A DNA stretch of 64,000 nt from Amylostereum areolatum (Eukaryota > Basidiomycota > Agaricomycetes > Russulales > Stereaceae). The stretch's first letter is position 1. Each line of letters opens with the position of its first letter. Shown here piece after piece: positions 1-12,203 of this stretch. Below the pieces are notes generated by a model. That model was not told the DNA's origin. It did no database searches and saw nothing but the letters and a program-made list of their open reading frames with translations. The stretch lies in contig SAXG01000017.1 of assembly GCA_012932865.1 (NCBI GenBank), positions 62,001-126,000 on the forward strand, given 5' to 3'. A program made the translations under genes and the position numbers.

Positions 1-18
1 CGCGGGGAGGAAGAGCGA

Positions 19-1481
19 TCACCGCTCCACGGATGGCACGGCGCGGAAGTCGTACACGGTGAATAGCTCCTCGAGCTGCGTTAGATCGGGGTCGGTCGAC
101 GTCGAGGCGGTCGCTCGCCGTTTCTGGTAGGCGAGCGGCTTACGAGAAGTTACGAAGGCGTCGAACTCATAGCTAATGTCGAAGTTGGGGCCGTTTTGCT
201 GTTTGCAGTAGCGTCGTTAGGGGGAGACCGGTATGGGAAGAGGAAATGGAAACGTACGTCGGGGACGAAGCCAGGCGGGATGCGCTTGGATGGAAGCTCT
301 GGCCAGCTAACGGAGGCAAACCAGGGATGGCGTTGAATCTCTTCGAGGCTGGACCGGATGGACCGACAACCGAGACGATGCGAGGGATCCTTATTCAAAA
401 ACTACGCAGTATTCGAGCATTAGACGGTGCACGCGTGGTGAGCAGAACCAAGAAGGACGCACAGAAGTGATCGCGCTGCACCCGACGGAGCTGATTGTTT
501 GCGCGGCCGGGATTAACGGGGGCACAGGTGCCACTTCGGAGGAGCGCACGCGACGCATGACGGCGTCGGTGGAGGGGCCTTCGTACGGTCGCGTGTGCCA
601 GAGAAGCTCGTGTGCGCACACTCCAAGCGCCCACCAGTCGATCTGCCATGAGTACCCGCCTCGTGTGCCGTCGACCATCTCGGGCGCCATGTAGGCGGGG
701 GTGCCCGCGGTGGAGGTGTGCATCCGTCGGAGGTCCCGTGAGTAAACGGCGACGTTGAAGTCGGAGACGTGCGCGTGGCCGTCGCTGTCGAGGAGGATGT
801 TGTCTGGTTTGAGGTCCCTGAGGAAGGGAAGGGGTGGCGTTAGAAGGGGGTGGGGGGGAAGGGGAGGAGGGACGAACCGATGAATGACGCCTTGCTTGTG
901 AAGGTAAGATAGGGCAGAGGATAGCTCGGCTACCCAGTGAAGAACGACAGATTCTGAGAAACGACCCTGGGTGTTTAAATGATCTATCCGTGATCCGTCA
1001 GTGGGGGCTTTCCAGGAAGGGTGCCGTTGGACGACTCACAACGCAGGTTGCCGCCTGCCATGAAGTCGAGAACAAAAAAGCAGTTGGCGTCATCCTGAAA
1101 CGCGAAGCGAAGATTAACGACGTAAGGATGATTGATCTAGTGGGTAGCAAAAAAAGTGTAAGATGATTCGGTCGAAGGTGAGGAGGACGGGTATCTGTAC
1201 CTTTTCTAGGAGACGCCTCTCCTGTATAATGTGGGCGACAGCCTTGGCCTTCAGACAACGCTGTTTGTCGACGTATTTGAGAGCGTATAAACTTTTAGAT
1301 CGTCTATGTTCCACGGCTTGCACCTGGGGATGTGGGAAGTCAGTTCGAGGGATCGAGCGGAGGGATGAAAGGACTGAAGACGTACAGTACCGAACGCGCC
1401 TTTGCCTACCACTCTGTGGAGGTCAAAGTGGCTCAGGTCGACGTCGCCGTCAAAGTCAACTTGTGATTGCGCGCAGCCCAT
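19..1481 (-). CDS. YANK/STK32-type AGC serine/threonine kinase
   Basis: Protein kinase of the AGC group, YANK (STK32) branch. The product begins MGCAQSQ, whose Gly2-Cys3 suits N-myristoylation and palmitoylation and so membrane attachment. Next come the glycine loop VGKGAFGTV, the lysine strand YALKYVDK and the helix-C segment IIQERRLLEKV. The catalytic loop HRDLKPDN is split by an intron inside the Arg codon. It is followed by VSDFNVAVY, then GTPAYMAPEM and DWWALGV. The usual DFG is DFN, which is normal for the YANK family and supports the assignment. The C-terminus reads through DISYEFDAFV to a TGA at 19-21, so the gene is complete at the window edge. Several short introns interrupt it. Substrates are unknown. 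Family and kinase activity are well supported; the exact exon ends are not checked. Confidence 0.87.
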
Positions 1482-2096
1482 GGGGCATTAGGGTTCCTAC
1501 ACGGAGGGGTAAAGGACGGGCAATTTAAACAGGACGGGAGGGGCTTGGGCGTCGGCACGGAGGGCCTTGTTCTCGAGATGGCAGGAGGGGCCTTGGCCGA
1601 CCGCCTCGTGGATCTGACGAGAGGAGGCCGAATTTGGGCAATGTTCTTTTGCGTAGGCGCGAGTTGTGCGCGAGTAACGGAGGACGGAGATAAAAAGAGC
1701 AAAGGAGGACTTGTAGCCTTGGAAGACTAGAGTTTGAGATGCGATGGGGACGCTCTTCGAAGGCTCAAATCTCCGAGGGCGACGGTACCGATGATGCGAA
1801 GCATCCTGCCTATTGTCTTGAGAGTAGAGTTTATGTATTCACAGCATGCCGAGATGAATGGGCTTCGCGAGTTCCAAAGACTAGGCAACATTTGGGAGTG
1901 CACTGGCAAAAAATACACGACATGGGCGGTTGGTAGAAACAAAGGCAAAGACCTGCAAAGACGCACTTGCTCCCTGACCCAATATCGGAGGTCGGGTCCG
2001 GAACGGCGGCGTAGCTCACGTGCCGATCTGGCGGCGCGTTTCGCGGCGTTCCAGCATCGCGTTGCATCGGATAGGGCTTTCGTCGTCACCATTGCC

Positions 2097-2468
2097 ATGA
2101 ACACCCCAAAATCCATGGTACGTCCTCCCTTGTTCTCCTTCGCGTCCTTCGCTTTAACATTCCTTATAGGCATTGGGCTGGGGCAGCCTCGTCGCTGTCG
2201 CCGGCGTCAGTTTCTACTACGCCAAGAAGAATATCAACGAGCGACGCAAGCTACAGGAAGCGGAGGGCGCAAGGCCAAGTGTGAAACTGGACTGTGCGTA
2301 ATTCGTCTGCTCTCATCCTTGAGCGAAAGTCTTACCGTCAATTCAGGGCAAGCGCGTATAGCTCAGGATACCTTGTCGACGGTCCCCACGCCGGAAGACG
2401 ACCCTTCTAACTCCAAGAAATCCCAACAACCGTCTACTTCATCTAAACCGGGTCGAGATGGGTCGTGA
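2097..2468 (+). CDS. Small single-pass membrane protein, DUF4748-like
   Basis: Three exons give a protein of about 89 residues. Exon 1 encodes MNTPKSM and ends at 2117. An intron (2118-2169) with a GTACGT donor leads to ALGWGSLVAVAGVSFYYAKK, then NINERRKLQEAEGARPSVKL. A second intron with donor GTGCGT and acceptor TTCAG joins to a Ser/Pro-rich tail ending GRDGS before TGA. The GWG motif followed by one hydrophobic helix and a basic stretch resembles the fungal DUF4748 family of short proteins, which are probably mitochondrial. No function is known. The open frame survives only with both introns removed, which supports the model. Without a database search the family name stays tentative. Confidence 0.72.
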   Translation: MNTPKSMVRPPLFSFASFALTFLIGIGLGQPRRCRRRQFLLRQEEYQRATQATGSGGRKAKCETGLCVIRLLSSLSESLTVNSGQARIAQDTLSTVPTPEDDPSNSKKSQQPSTSSKPGRDGS

Positions 2469-2739
2469 TACAGCCATCGGCCGCCCCGTCTTTTCCAAAC
2501 CGAACGTCCCAGCCACCATTCAAAGAGACATGCCGACGGACGTACGGCAGCGTACCCTTCACTCGTATGAGGCTCATCGAACGCGATGTATATGCAATCG
2601 ACTGTTTGCTCCCTAATCGAGCCTACAGCAGTCCCCTCCCTCTCGATCTAAACGACATCCGAACGTTATGACGCGTTTGCGAGCCTGCTGTCTCAGACAC
2701 GTCGACGTCACCTAGTTTCCGCCCCCTATTCTCACAGGC

Positions 2740-2746
2740 TATATAA
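2740..2746 (+). promoter_or_regulatory. TATA-like box
   Basis: TATATAA lies about 55 nt before the ATG at 2802, a reasonable position for a fungal core promoter with a short leader. Confidence 0.4.
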
Positions 2747-2801
2747 CAATATCCTCTTTGAGCTTCCAAATCCAAACTTCTCACCATCGTAATCCCCAAC
2801 T

Positions 2802-3488
2802 ATGTCTGCTACAACTGGTGTCAACCCCCGCCCACTCGTACCGCCCATGCAAGGCCCGCCTATCAAGCCTGGCAGGGTATAAACTTATTTTCTTCTAGCG
2901 TTGTTTCTATGTTCTGTGTTAACTCCTTTTCAGGTCATTGTCGGAGGCGTGACCGCCGTTCTCTCCCTTTTTGGGGGCTTGTATTACTTCCAGCACCGTC
3001 GGCACCAGCGTCGCGCGGGCCTCGAACCCCACCAGGCAGGCTCGCTTTCTGCCTGTACGCACTCCCCTTTACGCGATTGCGGGTCGCCATCTAACCTTTT
3101 CCCTATTTCAGGGGAGCATCGTTTGAACGACGCTCGTAGCCCCTCTCACAATGTTGACTCGACGCGTGCTTCTCTTGTCGAGTCCCGTGGGACCCCTTTG
3201 GGCGGCCGTGTCGAGCCCAACCGCGCGCAACACCGCACTATGAATACTTTCCGTGGACAAGAGAATCCCCAAAGGATGTTCGGTGACAATGGATCGTATC
3301 TGCACCCTGTTCCGCAAAAGGACAGGGGCGATGGCCTTGCGTACACCAAGAAGGTATGTTTGTCGTTTGTGCTACCTGTCCACCCGAATGACGATTTCCA
3401 GTTTCCTCTTCGCACAACTACCGGCAACACGCAGGTGAACGCCGCAGAGCCCAGGATTATCGATGCCAATGAGGGCAAGGACGTGTAG
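2802..3488 (+). CDS. Small membrane-anchored protein, function unknown
   Basis: The first exon encodes MSATTGVNPRPLVPPMQG and ends before a GTATAA intron (2877-2933). The next exon begins VIVGGVTAVLSLFGGLYYF, a likely transmembrane helix, followed by a basic HRRHQRRAG segment. The rest is polar and ends NAAEPRIIDANEGKDV. Two further possible introns are a weak GC...AG one after EPHQ and a stronger GTATGT...CAG one (3354-3434, 81 nt). Both keep the frame and contain no stop, so spliced and unspliced forms would both be translatable. The layout (short N-terminus, single helix, basic stop-transfer, soluble tail) is like small mitochondrial or ER membrane proteins. I do not recognise a family. 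Confidence 0.6.
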
Positions 3489-3767
3489 GAGGGTACGGTT
3501 CGTCTCTGGTTCTTCTGCGACGTTTTACCCCATCCCGCTGTACACGGTATCCTGAAGCTGTACAAATCGATGAAGATGTCCTTTCAGATTCGGCATGTGG
3601 GGCTGAACATTCGATTGTTTGTTTTTGCGATATTTCCATCCTGCTTTGTCTAGGGTTCGAGGTCCGCAATCACCACCCGATCACCTTTTCCATATATACG
3701 CTTTCCTAGGACCACGTTGTCCTAGGCTTGTGCTCAGAAGTTTACTCCCGAGCACGCAAATACCACC

Positions 3768-6700
3768 ATGCATCTCGCGTCCTCATTTCCTCACCTTGGT
3801 CTTCTTCCTCCTCCCTCCATGACCTCACACAGGAAAGGGTTGCAGCAATCCGAAATTTCCGGCGCCTCAGAGTCGGCAACGGCATCATATTTTGGTCCAA
3901 ACAATGTGGCCGAGTTCGAGTCAGCCATACGGCGGGAGGGTTCGACAACGTGGGCCTTGGCTATAGGAACGCCTTCCTCAGAAGGAGTGATAAAGACCAT
4001 CGCGTTGGCCACAGACCATGCTGTGTTCCACTTCACCCTCCCCGATAGCGCATCATATGCCCGGTCAAGACCGTTGAAGAGCTTATTTACCGATGTCAGC
4101 AAAACATTCGTGGCGTTTGAAGCAGCACACCTCGGCATTCTCCTCCATGGTGCCATTGGCGGACCAGTAACAATCGCGGATTTGTCAACGGTAGTTGTTC
4201 CAGGGAAAGACCGGGGTTTCGCGCGTATAGGAGCGCTTTTGGCCCTCCGGAACCATCCTACGTCTTTAAGACAAATCGAGGCACGCTGGGAGGAGCGCGA
4301 CGAAGATGGAGAAGTGAATATATGCGTTCGTGCTTGGTTCACCGCACTGTGAGTCGTATCCCACTGGCAGATTGTCCATCTTCCGGGCTAAGATTGACGT
4401 TGAGCTAGGGCAACGGGTATACTTGAAGACCGCCTGGACACGGCCAAGCTAATCACCACAAAATATCTGAAGCATGCCGTGAGCTTTCTTTCCCACCTAC
4501 CCCTCCCTGATGTAATCCTGGCGAACCACTTATCTGACTTATATTCAGGAGCGAGAGTGTCTGGCACTTATGGTAGCTCGGACCCGGATTTTGGAGCACA
4601 TGAAGCCCCTTGTGAAAGAAACTGATTTCAAGCAAGTCGAGTTCGATGATGGGAAGCTCGTGGTTAACAACGCTCGATTCAAGACACGAGTGCGAAGAAG
4701 TGAACAGGTTTGGCTTTTGCTGTCTCATTCCCACTTCCCGCGACTCACCTAGATACCAGACCTCGATAGAAATGGTAACCTCAAGCGGTATGACACTCTT
4801 GGGTACTGCAAAAAAATCTGAAGGGCGTCGCACATGGATTCAACCAGACCAGGACTCCCGGGGCGCTCCCATAATCGAGCGTATCCGCGTTCATGGTCGG
4901 GAAGAGTCCACGACTGCCGAACAAGAACAGTATAGGTTTGTCATGCACGCCTTGATGCGCGAAGATGCGGGTTTGCGAGTATCATTCTTTTCTGAGGCGC
5001 CATGGTTTCCCGGAACGCGTCGGAAAGTAGAGCGAGAGTTCTATCAACAAACGAAATCAAATGGCGCAGGTCTCAAAGCACGGTTCAGCCCTGAAGCGAA
5101 CTCGCTCAACGAGACGCAGACGGAAGTGCTGGCCGCCATGCTGTCCGAATCAGAGCGCAGCTCCCTCGTCATCGTTCACGGTACGAACGCCGTTTTTGCT
5201 TGTTGCACCTTGTTTCCAAAGTTGCTTATGGTGCACGAAGGTCCCCCGGGGACGGGAAAGACCAGCACGATATCGAGTGCCATGTCTGTTTGGCGCAAAC
5301 ATGGCCAACCGGCGTGGGTCATTGCCCAGTCAAACGTCGGCGTGAAGAACATCGCGGAGCATCTCTACAAGAAAGGTGTTGATTTCAAACTGGTCGTTTC
5401 CAAGGAATTCTACGTTGAATGGTCAGTGTCTAAAATTACCTGTTTCAAACCCTCAATGTTGACCAACCATCGACTCGTGGATAGGCATGAAGATATCTAC
5501 GAGAAAATAAAGCACAACATCATCCGCTCGGACGAAATACCGCCAGACCCTCAGAGCGTTGCGAACTTATTCAACGACACCACTGTGATCCTGTGCACTC
5601 TAAGTATGGTGTCGAACCCGATTCTCAAACAATGTGATCTCTTCGAACGCGTTCCCTTCGAACGCCTGGTCATCGACGAGGCGTCTCAAATTGACGTATT
5701 CGAATTCATGGCGAGTATCTTAACTTCACTGGACAAGAGGACATTGCTTACGATGATATCTTCGTGTTCCGTTAGCACCTCTTCTACATGTTCAGGTACA
5801 CGTTGCAGAAAGTCGTATTCTTCGGCGATCCGAAACAATGTAAGATATGCGTGTTTTACCTCGGCGGCACTAAACCTCTGAACACCATCCGCAGTGCCCC
5901 CGTATGGTGCCGAGAAAGCAAACCTATCTACCATATACGATATGGCGCACCTCAAGCAAGCCAGCTACTTCTTGAACACTCAATGTAACCTACTTTCATT
6001 CTTCTACTGAGCAACGGTGTTCACAGGCTTTCATTTGGCAGATCGAATGCCGGTCCCGCTTGGCAACTTCATATCGTCGGAAGTCTACAACGACAAACTT
6101 GTCTCCCAGCACCGTACCAAGGACGCCTCCTGCATTGCGTTCGTCGACGTCTCAAAAGGCCAGGAAGAGTCCTCCGGAAAAAGTTGGAAGGTGATACCAC
6201 ATGTCTGTTTATGCCATCCGCTGCTGATTCATTTCTTCCAAAGAATATGGAGGAGGTGCGTACCGTGGTGCGCCTCGTTCGTCAATACCATGACGCCCGC
6301 GAGAATTTCTGCGTCATTACGCCCTACGATCCTCAGCGTTCGGCTATCGCGCGGCAATTGGCAGCCGAAGGGCTCCCCAGCGGCTGTGTGTTCAACGTCG
6401 ACAGCTTTCAAGGTATGTGTGCATACATCCCTACCATGTCATCGCTATGTTCTGACGTCCTCAACCAAACTACAGGCAACGAAGCCGACTACGTCGTTCT
6501 CTCTCTCGTCCGCACCGCCGCCCCCGGCTTCCTCTCCTCCCTCCACCGGATGAACGTCGGCTTCACTCGCTGCAGACAGGGCATGGTCCTCGTCACCAAC
6601 AAGCGCTTCGCGCACACTTCTGGCGCGTCGACCCTGCTGGGAAAGCTCGCTGCGCGCTGGCAGATGCTAAAGCCCGGGGACGTCTGGACGGATTGGCGGC

Positions 6701-7044
6701 TAGTCGCGGATCGACGGGTCAATTTACCTGGGATCACCGCCCGAGCAGGCGCAGCACCAGAGGCGCCGCCGGCCAGTCAAATTCGATACACTCTGAACCC
6801 CCGCCCTGCGCCGGCAACCATCTTAGGCGGGCCACCACCCCAGGCTGCTCCCGCTCGAGCGCCCACACGCATTTCTCCGTTCCCGCCTCTGAGTCCTGAG
6901 CACCAGCGCATCGCTCGCGAGGCCAGACTCAGCGCCATCACGGACCTCCTGGGGACAACCCCACGCGGCTGCTTTCTTCTCATCGTCACGCGCTTCCAAG
7001 CCCGCTGCCGCGCCTCCCTCGAAGCCGAAACGCTGCAGAAATGA
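3768..7044 (+). CDS. UPF1/NAM7-like superfamily 1 helicase
   Basis: ATP-dependent SF1B helicase of the DNA2/NAM7 (UPF1) type. The N-terminal third is family-specific and unassigned. The helicase core has Walker A PPGTGKT, formed by splicing out the intron between about 5188 and 5240. The Walker B-like DEASQ comes next. Motif III GDPKQLPPYGAEKA also spans an intron. NTQYRMPVPLG requires the acceptor at 6041, removing 5985-6041. Late motifs are VITPYDPQR, VDSFQGNEADYVVLSLVR and GFTRCRQGM. The protein ends with a Pro/Ala-rich tail. UPF1-like RNA helicases act in mRNA surveillance or RNA processing, but this one lacks a recognisable UPF1 Cys/His zinc domain, so nonsense decay is not implied. The start may instead be the ATG at 3819. 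Confidence 0.86.
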
Positions 7045-7885
7045 CGGGTCGGAGAACGAACTTCCCTGCATTGGGTGAAGACATTGACGAGGAAGCGCCT
7101 CGTGCGCGGATGCTGCAGGGAAGATGGAGAAATGGTTCGGAGCCGGTCAAGGCGTGCAATCCCCAGCCTGAGTGGTCTGACGGGTGGTGAATCGGTGAAG
7201 CTTAGAAGGTTGAAGATACTGTACGCAGCCCAAAAATGAGCGGGGTGATCCACCTTGTAGAAGGGCGTCGAGCGTGTCGGATGTAGGATGGGTGGGAGCG
7301 ATGTGTATGTATATGAACAACAAGACGTGCGTATGAAGTCCGTCGCAACCCCGTGAAAGTAGGATAAATAAGTAATGTCTATGCTTGCGTACACCCGACG
7401 AAAAAAGGACTGTGTTGGAGGAGCAGAGGTACGCTCGATGTTAGAAATGTGGAGCCTGAGGCCTTGAGGCCTGAGGAGGCAATTTGTGGTTGGCGGCGAG
7501 AGAGGGAAGCACTAAGAATGAGCAATGCATAGGAAGGTACGACTAGTGAAAATACGGTAACCTAAGGTGTGGGATGGGATGGCAACAATGCACGGTGGCT
7601 ATGTGAGGATCGTAAACAAACGTCCATGGATTCGTGGATAAGATGAGACAAGATGAGAACCAGAGAGGATTATGACGAGGAATGTACCGAGAAAGACAAA
7701 GATGGGAAGCAGTGGGCGACATGACAAACGGGCGAGCGCGGATACGGTACAATCTAGTCTGTCGATTCGCGAAGTACAGGCAAGATGAACGGGGAGGGAG
7801 TGAAAACCCTGCGTGTCATGCGAACGGGTGACATCACTGGCTACCTCCTCGTCGCCAGAATCGCCAACGCCGACGCTGCTTTCCC
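7045..7885. other. Convergent intergenic region
   Basis: About 840 bp between the helicase on + and the next gene on -. Open frames here are short and overlap each other without conserved motifs. It probably holds the two 3' untranslated regions. Confidence 0.5.
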
Positions 7886-9525
7886 TCACCTACCTGGCGC
7901 GACCGGCGGTGAGTTGAACGCGCTGCGACCTGCCGTATCCTCCTCCGAATCCGGTGGCGTGGGCAAAGGATTCGCGACGGGAACCGGTGTGCTCGCGGTG
8001 CGCAAGCGCATCTGAGGCGTGGCAGAAGCAAGGACCGCTAGGCAGTTGCCGGCGTGGATGCGGAGGCGTAGATCGCTGGGATAGGAAGGTACTTCTGGAA
8101 CGGCGGAGGTGGAGTAGGACGAGCGGCGAGGGGAGGGATGTGTGGGAAGTGGCTCAGTGAGTTGATCCGGAATGACGATGCGCACGTCGGCCGCTGTGGC
8201 AAAGTAGGCGCGAGGGATTTGGGTAGCGTCAGACTTGTTTACATCCAGGCACCCGTTCATAATCGCGTCCGCGAGCGTCCAGTCGACATTGACGTTTGAC
8301 GGTGTCGAGAGGGGGGCGCTAAAGGCCGCGGTGTCAAGGATGTATGCACGTGCAGGGTTCAAGACCATCTCTTGCACCATCGAGCACGGGAGGAAAAGAA
8401 AAGGAGAGAAGGAAGGACTCGATGCTCTGCAAGAAGCGGTGGGTGGGATGCGACGGGGACTTGGGGGGAAGGACCGGGATGTAGGTGAACGAGATGGGAT
8501 TTCGTCGGGATGCCTTGTGGCGTTGCCACCATGCTGTTGAGGGAGTCGCCACTGCTTAGGGGTGGGGTTGGGGGCATCGAATAAAGGGAGTGGACAGAAT
8601 TGCGGAAGAAGGATTTTCGTTGAAGGGTTTTCGGGCGTGGAGAGGAGGGGGGCGGGGCTGCGGCGACGAGAAAGGGCCGGCTGATGGTCGTGACAAGGAT
8701 GGCATGCTTCAGCATAGGATTTGTCCGACATGCCGGGGGGTAGGAAATTGATGATTGCATCGAAGGGTCGTTGGGAAGGGTCTGGGGCGGGCAAAGTCGG
8801 TTCACGCTTTCGAAGCAAGCGCAGGTTGGAAGAAGAGGCGGTCGCAGCATAACGTGAGGGGACGTGATCGAGGTGGAGGGAGGAGTTACGGGGGGAGGGA
8901 GGAGTGCTCCGGGGTAGGACCGTGCGCAGCGTCGGAGGTGGAGTGAGCGCGCCGACTTGGGCATCCTGATCGGACTCGAGGAAAACATGGACGCCAATGC
9001 CGCCGTTCTTGCGCCAGAATCTGGCGATACGTTCCGCCCATTCGAGCACGTTGACGAAGCGAACAGCACCGGTTTGCTCGAGGCCGAGAGGCTGACCCAA
9101 GTGGAGAATGCGGACCGCGGGCTGGATCATGGACGGTAAGGTGGGTGGCTGGTGGGTGGCCACGATGAGAAGGGAAAACGCGAGACGTTCGGAGAAGAGG
9201 AGGGGCGCGAGATCATGAGCGGAGGGAGCTGAAAAGGAATGAGGTGGGGTTTGAGACACAAAAAGAAGTCCGGGCTGACCTCCGACAACGAGGAAAACAT
9301 CGCGCCTAGGCTCTGCGGAGGCGGCAGCATATAAACGGTCTACGGGGACGTTAAAGGGATCTCTTGGACGGAAGCGAGAGTCGGTGAAGGGGTCGAGAGG
9401 TAATCGTGGTTTGAAAACGTCGGACTGCCGCTTGGGGCGAGTGGGTGGGCGTGCGGCGGTGGCGGAGTGGGGGATGGATAGTGGGCGGAGAGATGGCGTG
9501 AGGAGGACGGTGTTTGGATCGCCAT
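7886..9525 (-). CDS. Unrecognised conserved-looking fungal protein (frame-broken)
   Basis: A minus-strand gene of about 500 residues with no family I recognise. It starts MAIQTPSSSRHLSAHYPSP. The body includes DRLYAAASAEPRRDVFLVVG, AVRILHLGQPLGLEQTGAVR and VLEWAERIARFWRKNGGIGV, all coding-like. Near 8716 the signal leaves one frame (PFDAIINFLPPGMSDKS) and resumes at once in another as MLKHAILVTTISRPFLVAAA, as if one T were extra. A second break lies near 9405-9445, between the Pro-rich N-terminus and KPRLPLDPFTDSRFRPRDPF. A likely intron after LLAEHR (GTCCTT donor) joins to MVLNPARAYILDTAAF. The tail is low-complexity and ends PPVAPGR. The breaks look like sequence errors, because meaningful protein continues on both sides. 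Confidence 0.55.
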
Positions 9526-11499
9526 GGAGGACTCGCGGCTATCGCGAGCGTCGACGGGAGGAGGCGGACGTGCGGCGGGGTGGACGGAGGAGGAAGAGGG
9601 CAAAGAACGAAAGAGGCGGGCGGTTCGGCTGCTGGCTATTATGTCCTTCCGGCGGCAAATCCGCCCTGTCAATTACCTCATTTCCGACTCGCGGTCGAGT
9701 CTCCGTTGGCGTTGGCGTTGGCGTTGGCGGTGACGTTGAGCTCGTTCAAGTTGGCCGTTGCTTCGCTCTCTTTCCAACCTTCCCTTCACACGTCAACCTA
9801 CTTTGCATGATTCTTCTCACTGTCCGCCCGCCCCATTCGATCCCTGCACAAGCCCCTCCGACCGCAGACCGCAGACCCTTTCTGAGGTCGTCGACCAAAC
9901 GTCTTCGTACACTAGTCTCACAGCTTACGGCTTACAGAAGTCGACGAGATTTTCTCAAAATAGTACGGACGGTCCTGTCACCGCACCGTAGGTATGGGTC
10001 TGTACGGGTATGTCAATTCACTTACCTTGGCAGTGAGAATTTGGACCCACCCAGCCCTCTTGGATCATCCTTGGACACTGCTCCTCCCGCGACTCTCGCT
10101 CGTGTTCGCCGCCGTTCGTCAGCGCGCCGATGCACAGCTATGTGAACTGCCCAGATACCCGGTCGTCCCCTTGCAACGAAATCCGATGGTGGATTCGTAT
10201 CCGCTTGGAGGCCAACTTTCCTCTTGGTCGCAGATGTACCATTCTGTCGTGACGTTCCCCACTTCAAGCTTCAAGGACCGGCGGTGGCACCCATCGACGC
10301 CATTGCTTACGCGCCCAGCGCTCACCGGTTGCTTTTTTCGTCGAGTCTCTTGCTTACTTAGTCCAAACGACGGACAACTCAACTCGGATGCCCAGGAAAA
10401 ACGGACGAGTTTTACAACATCGTTCCACAGCGCATACAGGCCCGTGGCGCGTGCTCTCCCGCACGGTGGGGTATCCTCATGCTCTCCCACGCCTACTTGT
10501 ATCGCTCCCTCTCAAAAAAGGCGACGACGGCGTGTCCTTGGATGCTATTTCATCCTTTGCTTCAGCATGCGTAGAGTGTGGTTGCAGCGCAGCGCATGTC
10601 TTTGTCACAGCAGCACGGCATCGTAGTAAGCAGGCCCATCTGCAAACCTCGAATACCGATTCTATTATCGTATCCATGGGAAGATCGCGACGCCATAGGT
10701 GACGCGGTGCCGGTGGGACCACACATTTGTGGAGAGCTTCTGTTGGGCCTGTCGGAAGACGGCATCACGAGTTTCAATCCATACATGTCCTTGCAGCACC
10801 CCAGATAAATAAGTATATGCCCTGTGTTTGTTTTTGTGATCAATCCTGGTGTTTATCAGACTCACAAACTCACTGTACTTGCAACGCTCAAGGTTCCGTC
10901 ACGACTCACTGCCTTCTTTCTCCACCACGCGTTCGTCACCAAAAGGATGTTTTCTATTCTACGCCTCATGTCTGGCCCATTTCGGCACCCTCATATCTCG
11001 CGATGACTGTCTGGAACCCGGCGATATCGAGCCCATCCTGCCACCCGGCGGTTTAAGGTTGGTTGGCCGTGATAGTGTCCCGAGGTTTCGTTCAGTCAGG
11101 CTGATCCTCGGCGAACGTAGTTCTCCATTCAACAAATCAATCCATTGTCTGTGGCCGACGACAGTGGCGGATGTTGAACGCCTGGATGATAATTCTGCCA
11201 CGTTATTTACAGACTACACGTTCGTCCCGAGTTGACGGTAAGTTACGGCACGACGTTCGTAGCAGGAAGACACGAGGCAAGAACCATGTCACCTTCCCCG
11301 CCTTCTTGACAGAAATACCCTTCCAGCATTGTGACGAAGTCCAGCAGGACTACACTGTCACATTTCTTGGTCGTCTTCCGTGGTTCGATTGTCCTTGGAA
11401 CCCTAGGACCTCACGAATCCGCAGCAGTGCGTATTCTTCGACGTTCTTTATGTACTGGCAGGCTCAGCTCGCCTTCAACCCAGTCCCACCCATCTCGTC
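9526..11499. other. Unassigned region with coding-like fragments
   Basis: Nearly 2 kb without a gene I can assemble. Short open frames on both strands look partly protein-like: on + the segment around 10578-10808 ends GELLLGLSEDGITSFNPYMS, and another at 10990-11235 contains DIEPILPPGGLRLVGRD. On - the frames 10119-10490 and 10959-11201 are also open. None carries a motif I know and splice joins are ambiguous. It may contain an intron-rich or broken gene, or long untranslated leaders. Confidence 0.3.
9703..9730. repeat. Hexanucleotide tandem repeat (GGCGTT)n
   Basis: About four consecutive copies of GGCGTT, read as GTTGGC in other phases, upstream of the minus-strand gene that starts at 9525. 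Confidence 0.85.
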
Positions 11500-12203
11500 A
11501 TGCCGGACGTGATCATTCGCAACGACACGCCATATACCATCAACGTGGGCCTTTGGCTCGCCGGAGCCCTTGTGTATCACCGCAATGTCCTCCCACCAGG
11601 AGAGACATGTAGACCGCATCTTGCGAGCCTTTTCCATACGTTCGAGTTCCGGAAGGACGAAGGGAGCAATCGCTTTTCACCCGCGGATACAGGTGAAACA
11701 TTCGGGAAGATTGCCTTCTGCCTGGGGTGCGGGGGCTAGCTCGGTGCTCATGGGTGCGGCTTGGGGCTTGGGCTATGCTGGGAGTTGGCGGAATGGGTGG
11801 AAGGTCGGTCAGTGTGGCGACGACCTAAGCAAGCATTCACGGCGGTCAGCGCTACGATGGGGACTGCTGGTAGACGTGCGTTACCTTTCTTTCATGCTGC
11901 GCGAGGACGTATCTGAATCATCTGCACATAGTTGGGGCAGAATACTATGGGGAGTCCCAGGGAAGTCTCCTGACAGTCAAAGGCGTCGTGATTCCGCTGT
12001 GGGAGACGCGCCAGTACATTGTTCAGAGGGTCGACGGCAAGGTTAGGATGTGGGATGTGGACTCCAAATGCGTGCGAGGCGAGCGGCAAGATGAGGTAAA
12101 TCGATTAGAAGCCTCTTTCCTATGTCTTTTTCATCGACTAACGGGTTGTGTCTGGTTGTGTCAGTTCCATGCCTCCGATACCCCAGTAGTCGTCCCCGAC
12201 TGA
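11500..12203 (+). CDS. Unrecognised basidiomycete protein
   Basis: Starts MPDVIIRNDTPYTINVGLWL and continues ALVYHRNVLPPGETCRPHLA, FRKDEGSNRFSPADTGE. A glycine/alanine-rich hydrophobic stretch follows (LMGAAWGLGYAGSW), which could be a membrane-associated or buried segment. The C-terminal part contains AEYYGESQGSLLTVKGVVIP and WETRQYIVQRVDGKVRMWDV. A final in-frame intron (donor GTAAAT after QDE, acceptor GTGTCAG) leads to FHASDTPVVVPD and a stop. At least two more introns are needed in the middle, and I could not fix all their ends. The 'nucleic-amide-like' start (PDVIIRNDTPYTINVGL) resembles fungal proteins of unknown function with a beta-sandwich-like N-terminus, but I cannot name a family. 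Confidence 0.6.

Noticed and set aside
514..800. DFN instead of DFG as a sign of a dead kinase
   Set aside because: DFN is the normal form in YANK/STK32 kinases; the HRD and lysine motifs are intact.
5985..6060. Apparent loss of the helicase YRM motif (reading FHLADRMPV)
   Set aside because: Using the downstream acceptor at 6041 gives NTQYRMPVPLG, so the motif is intact.
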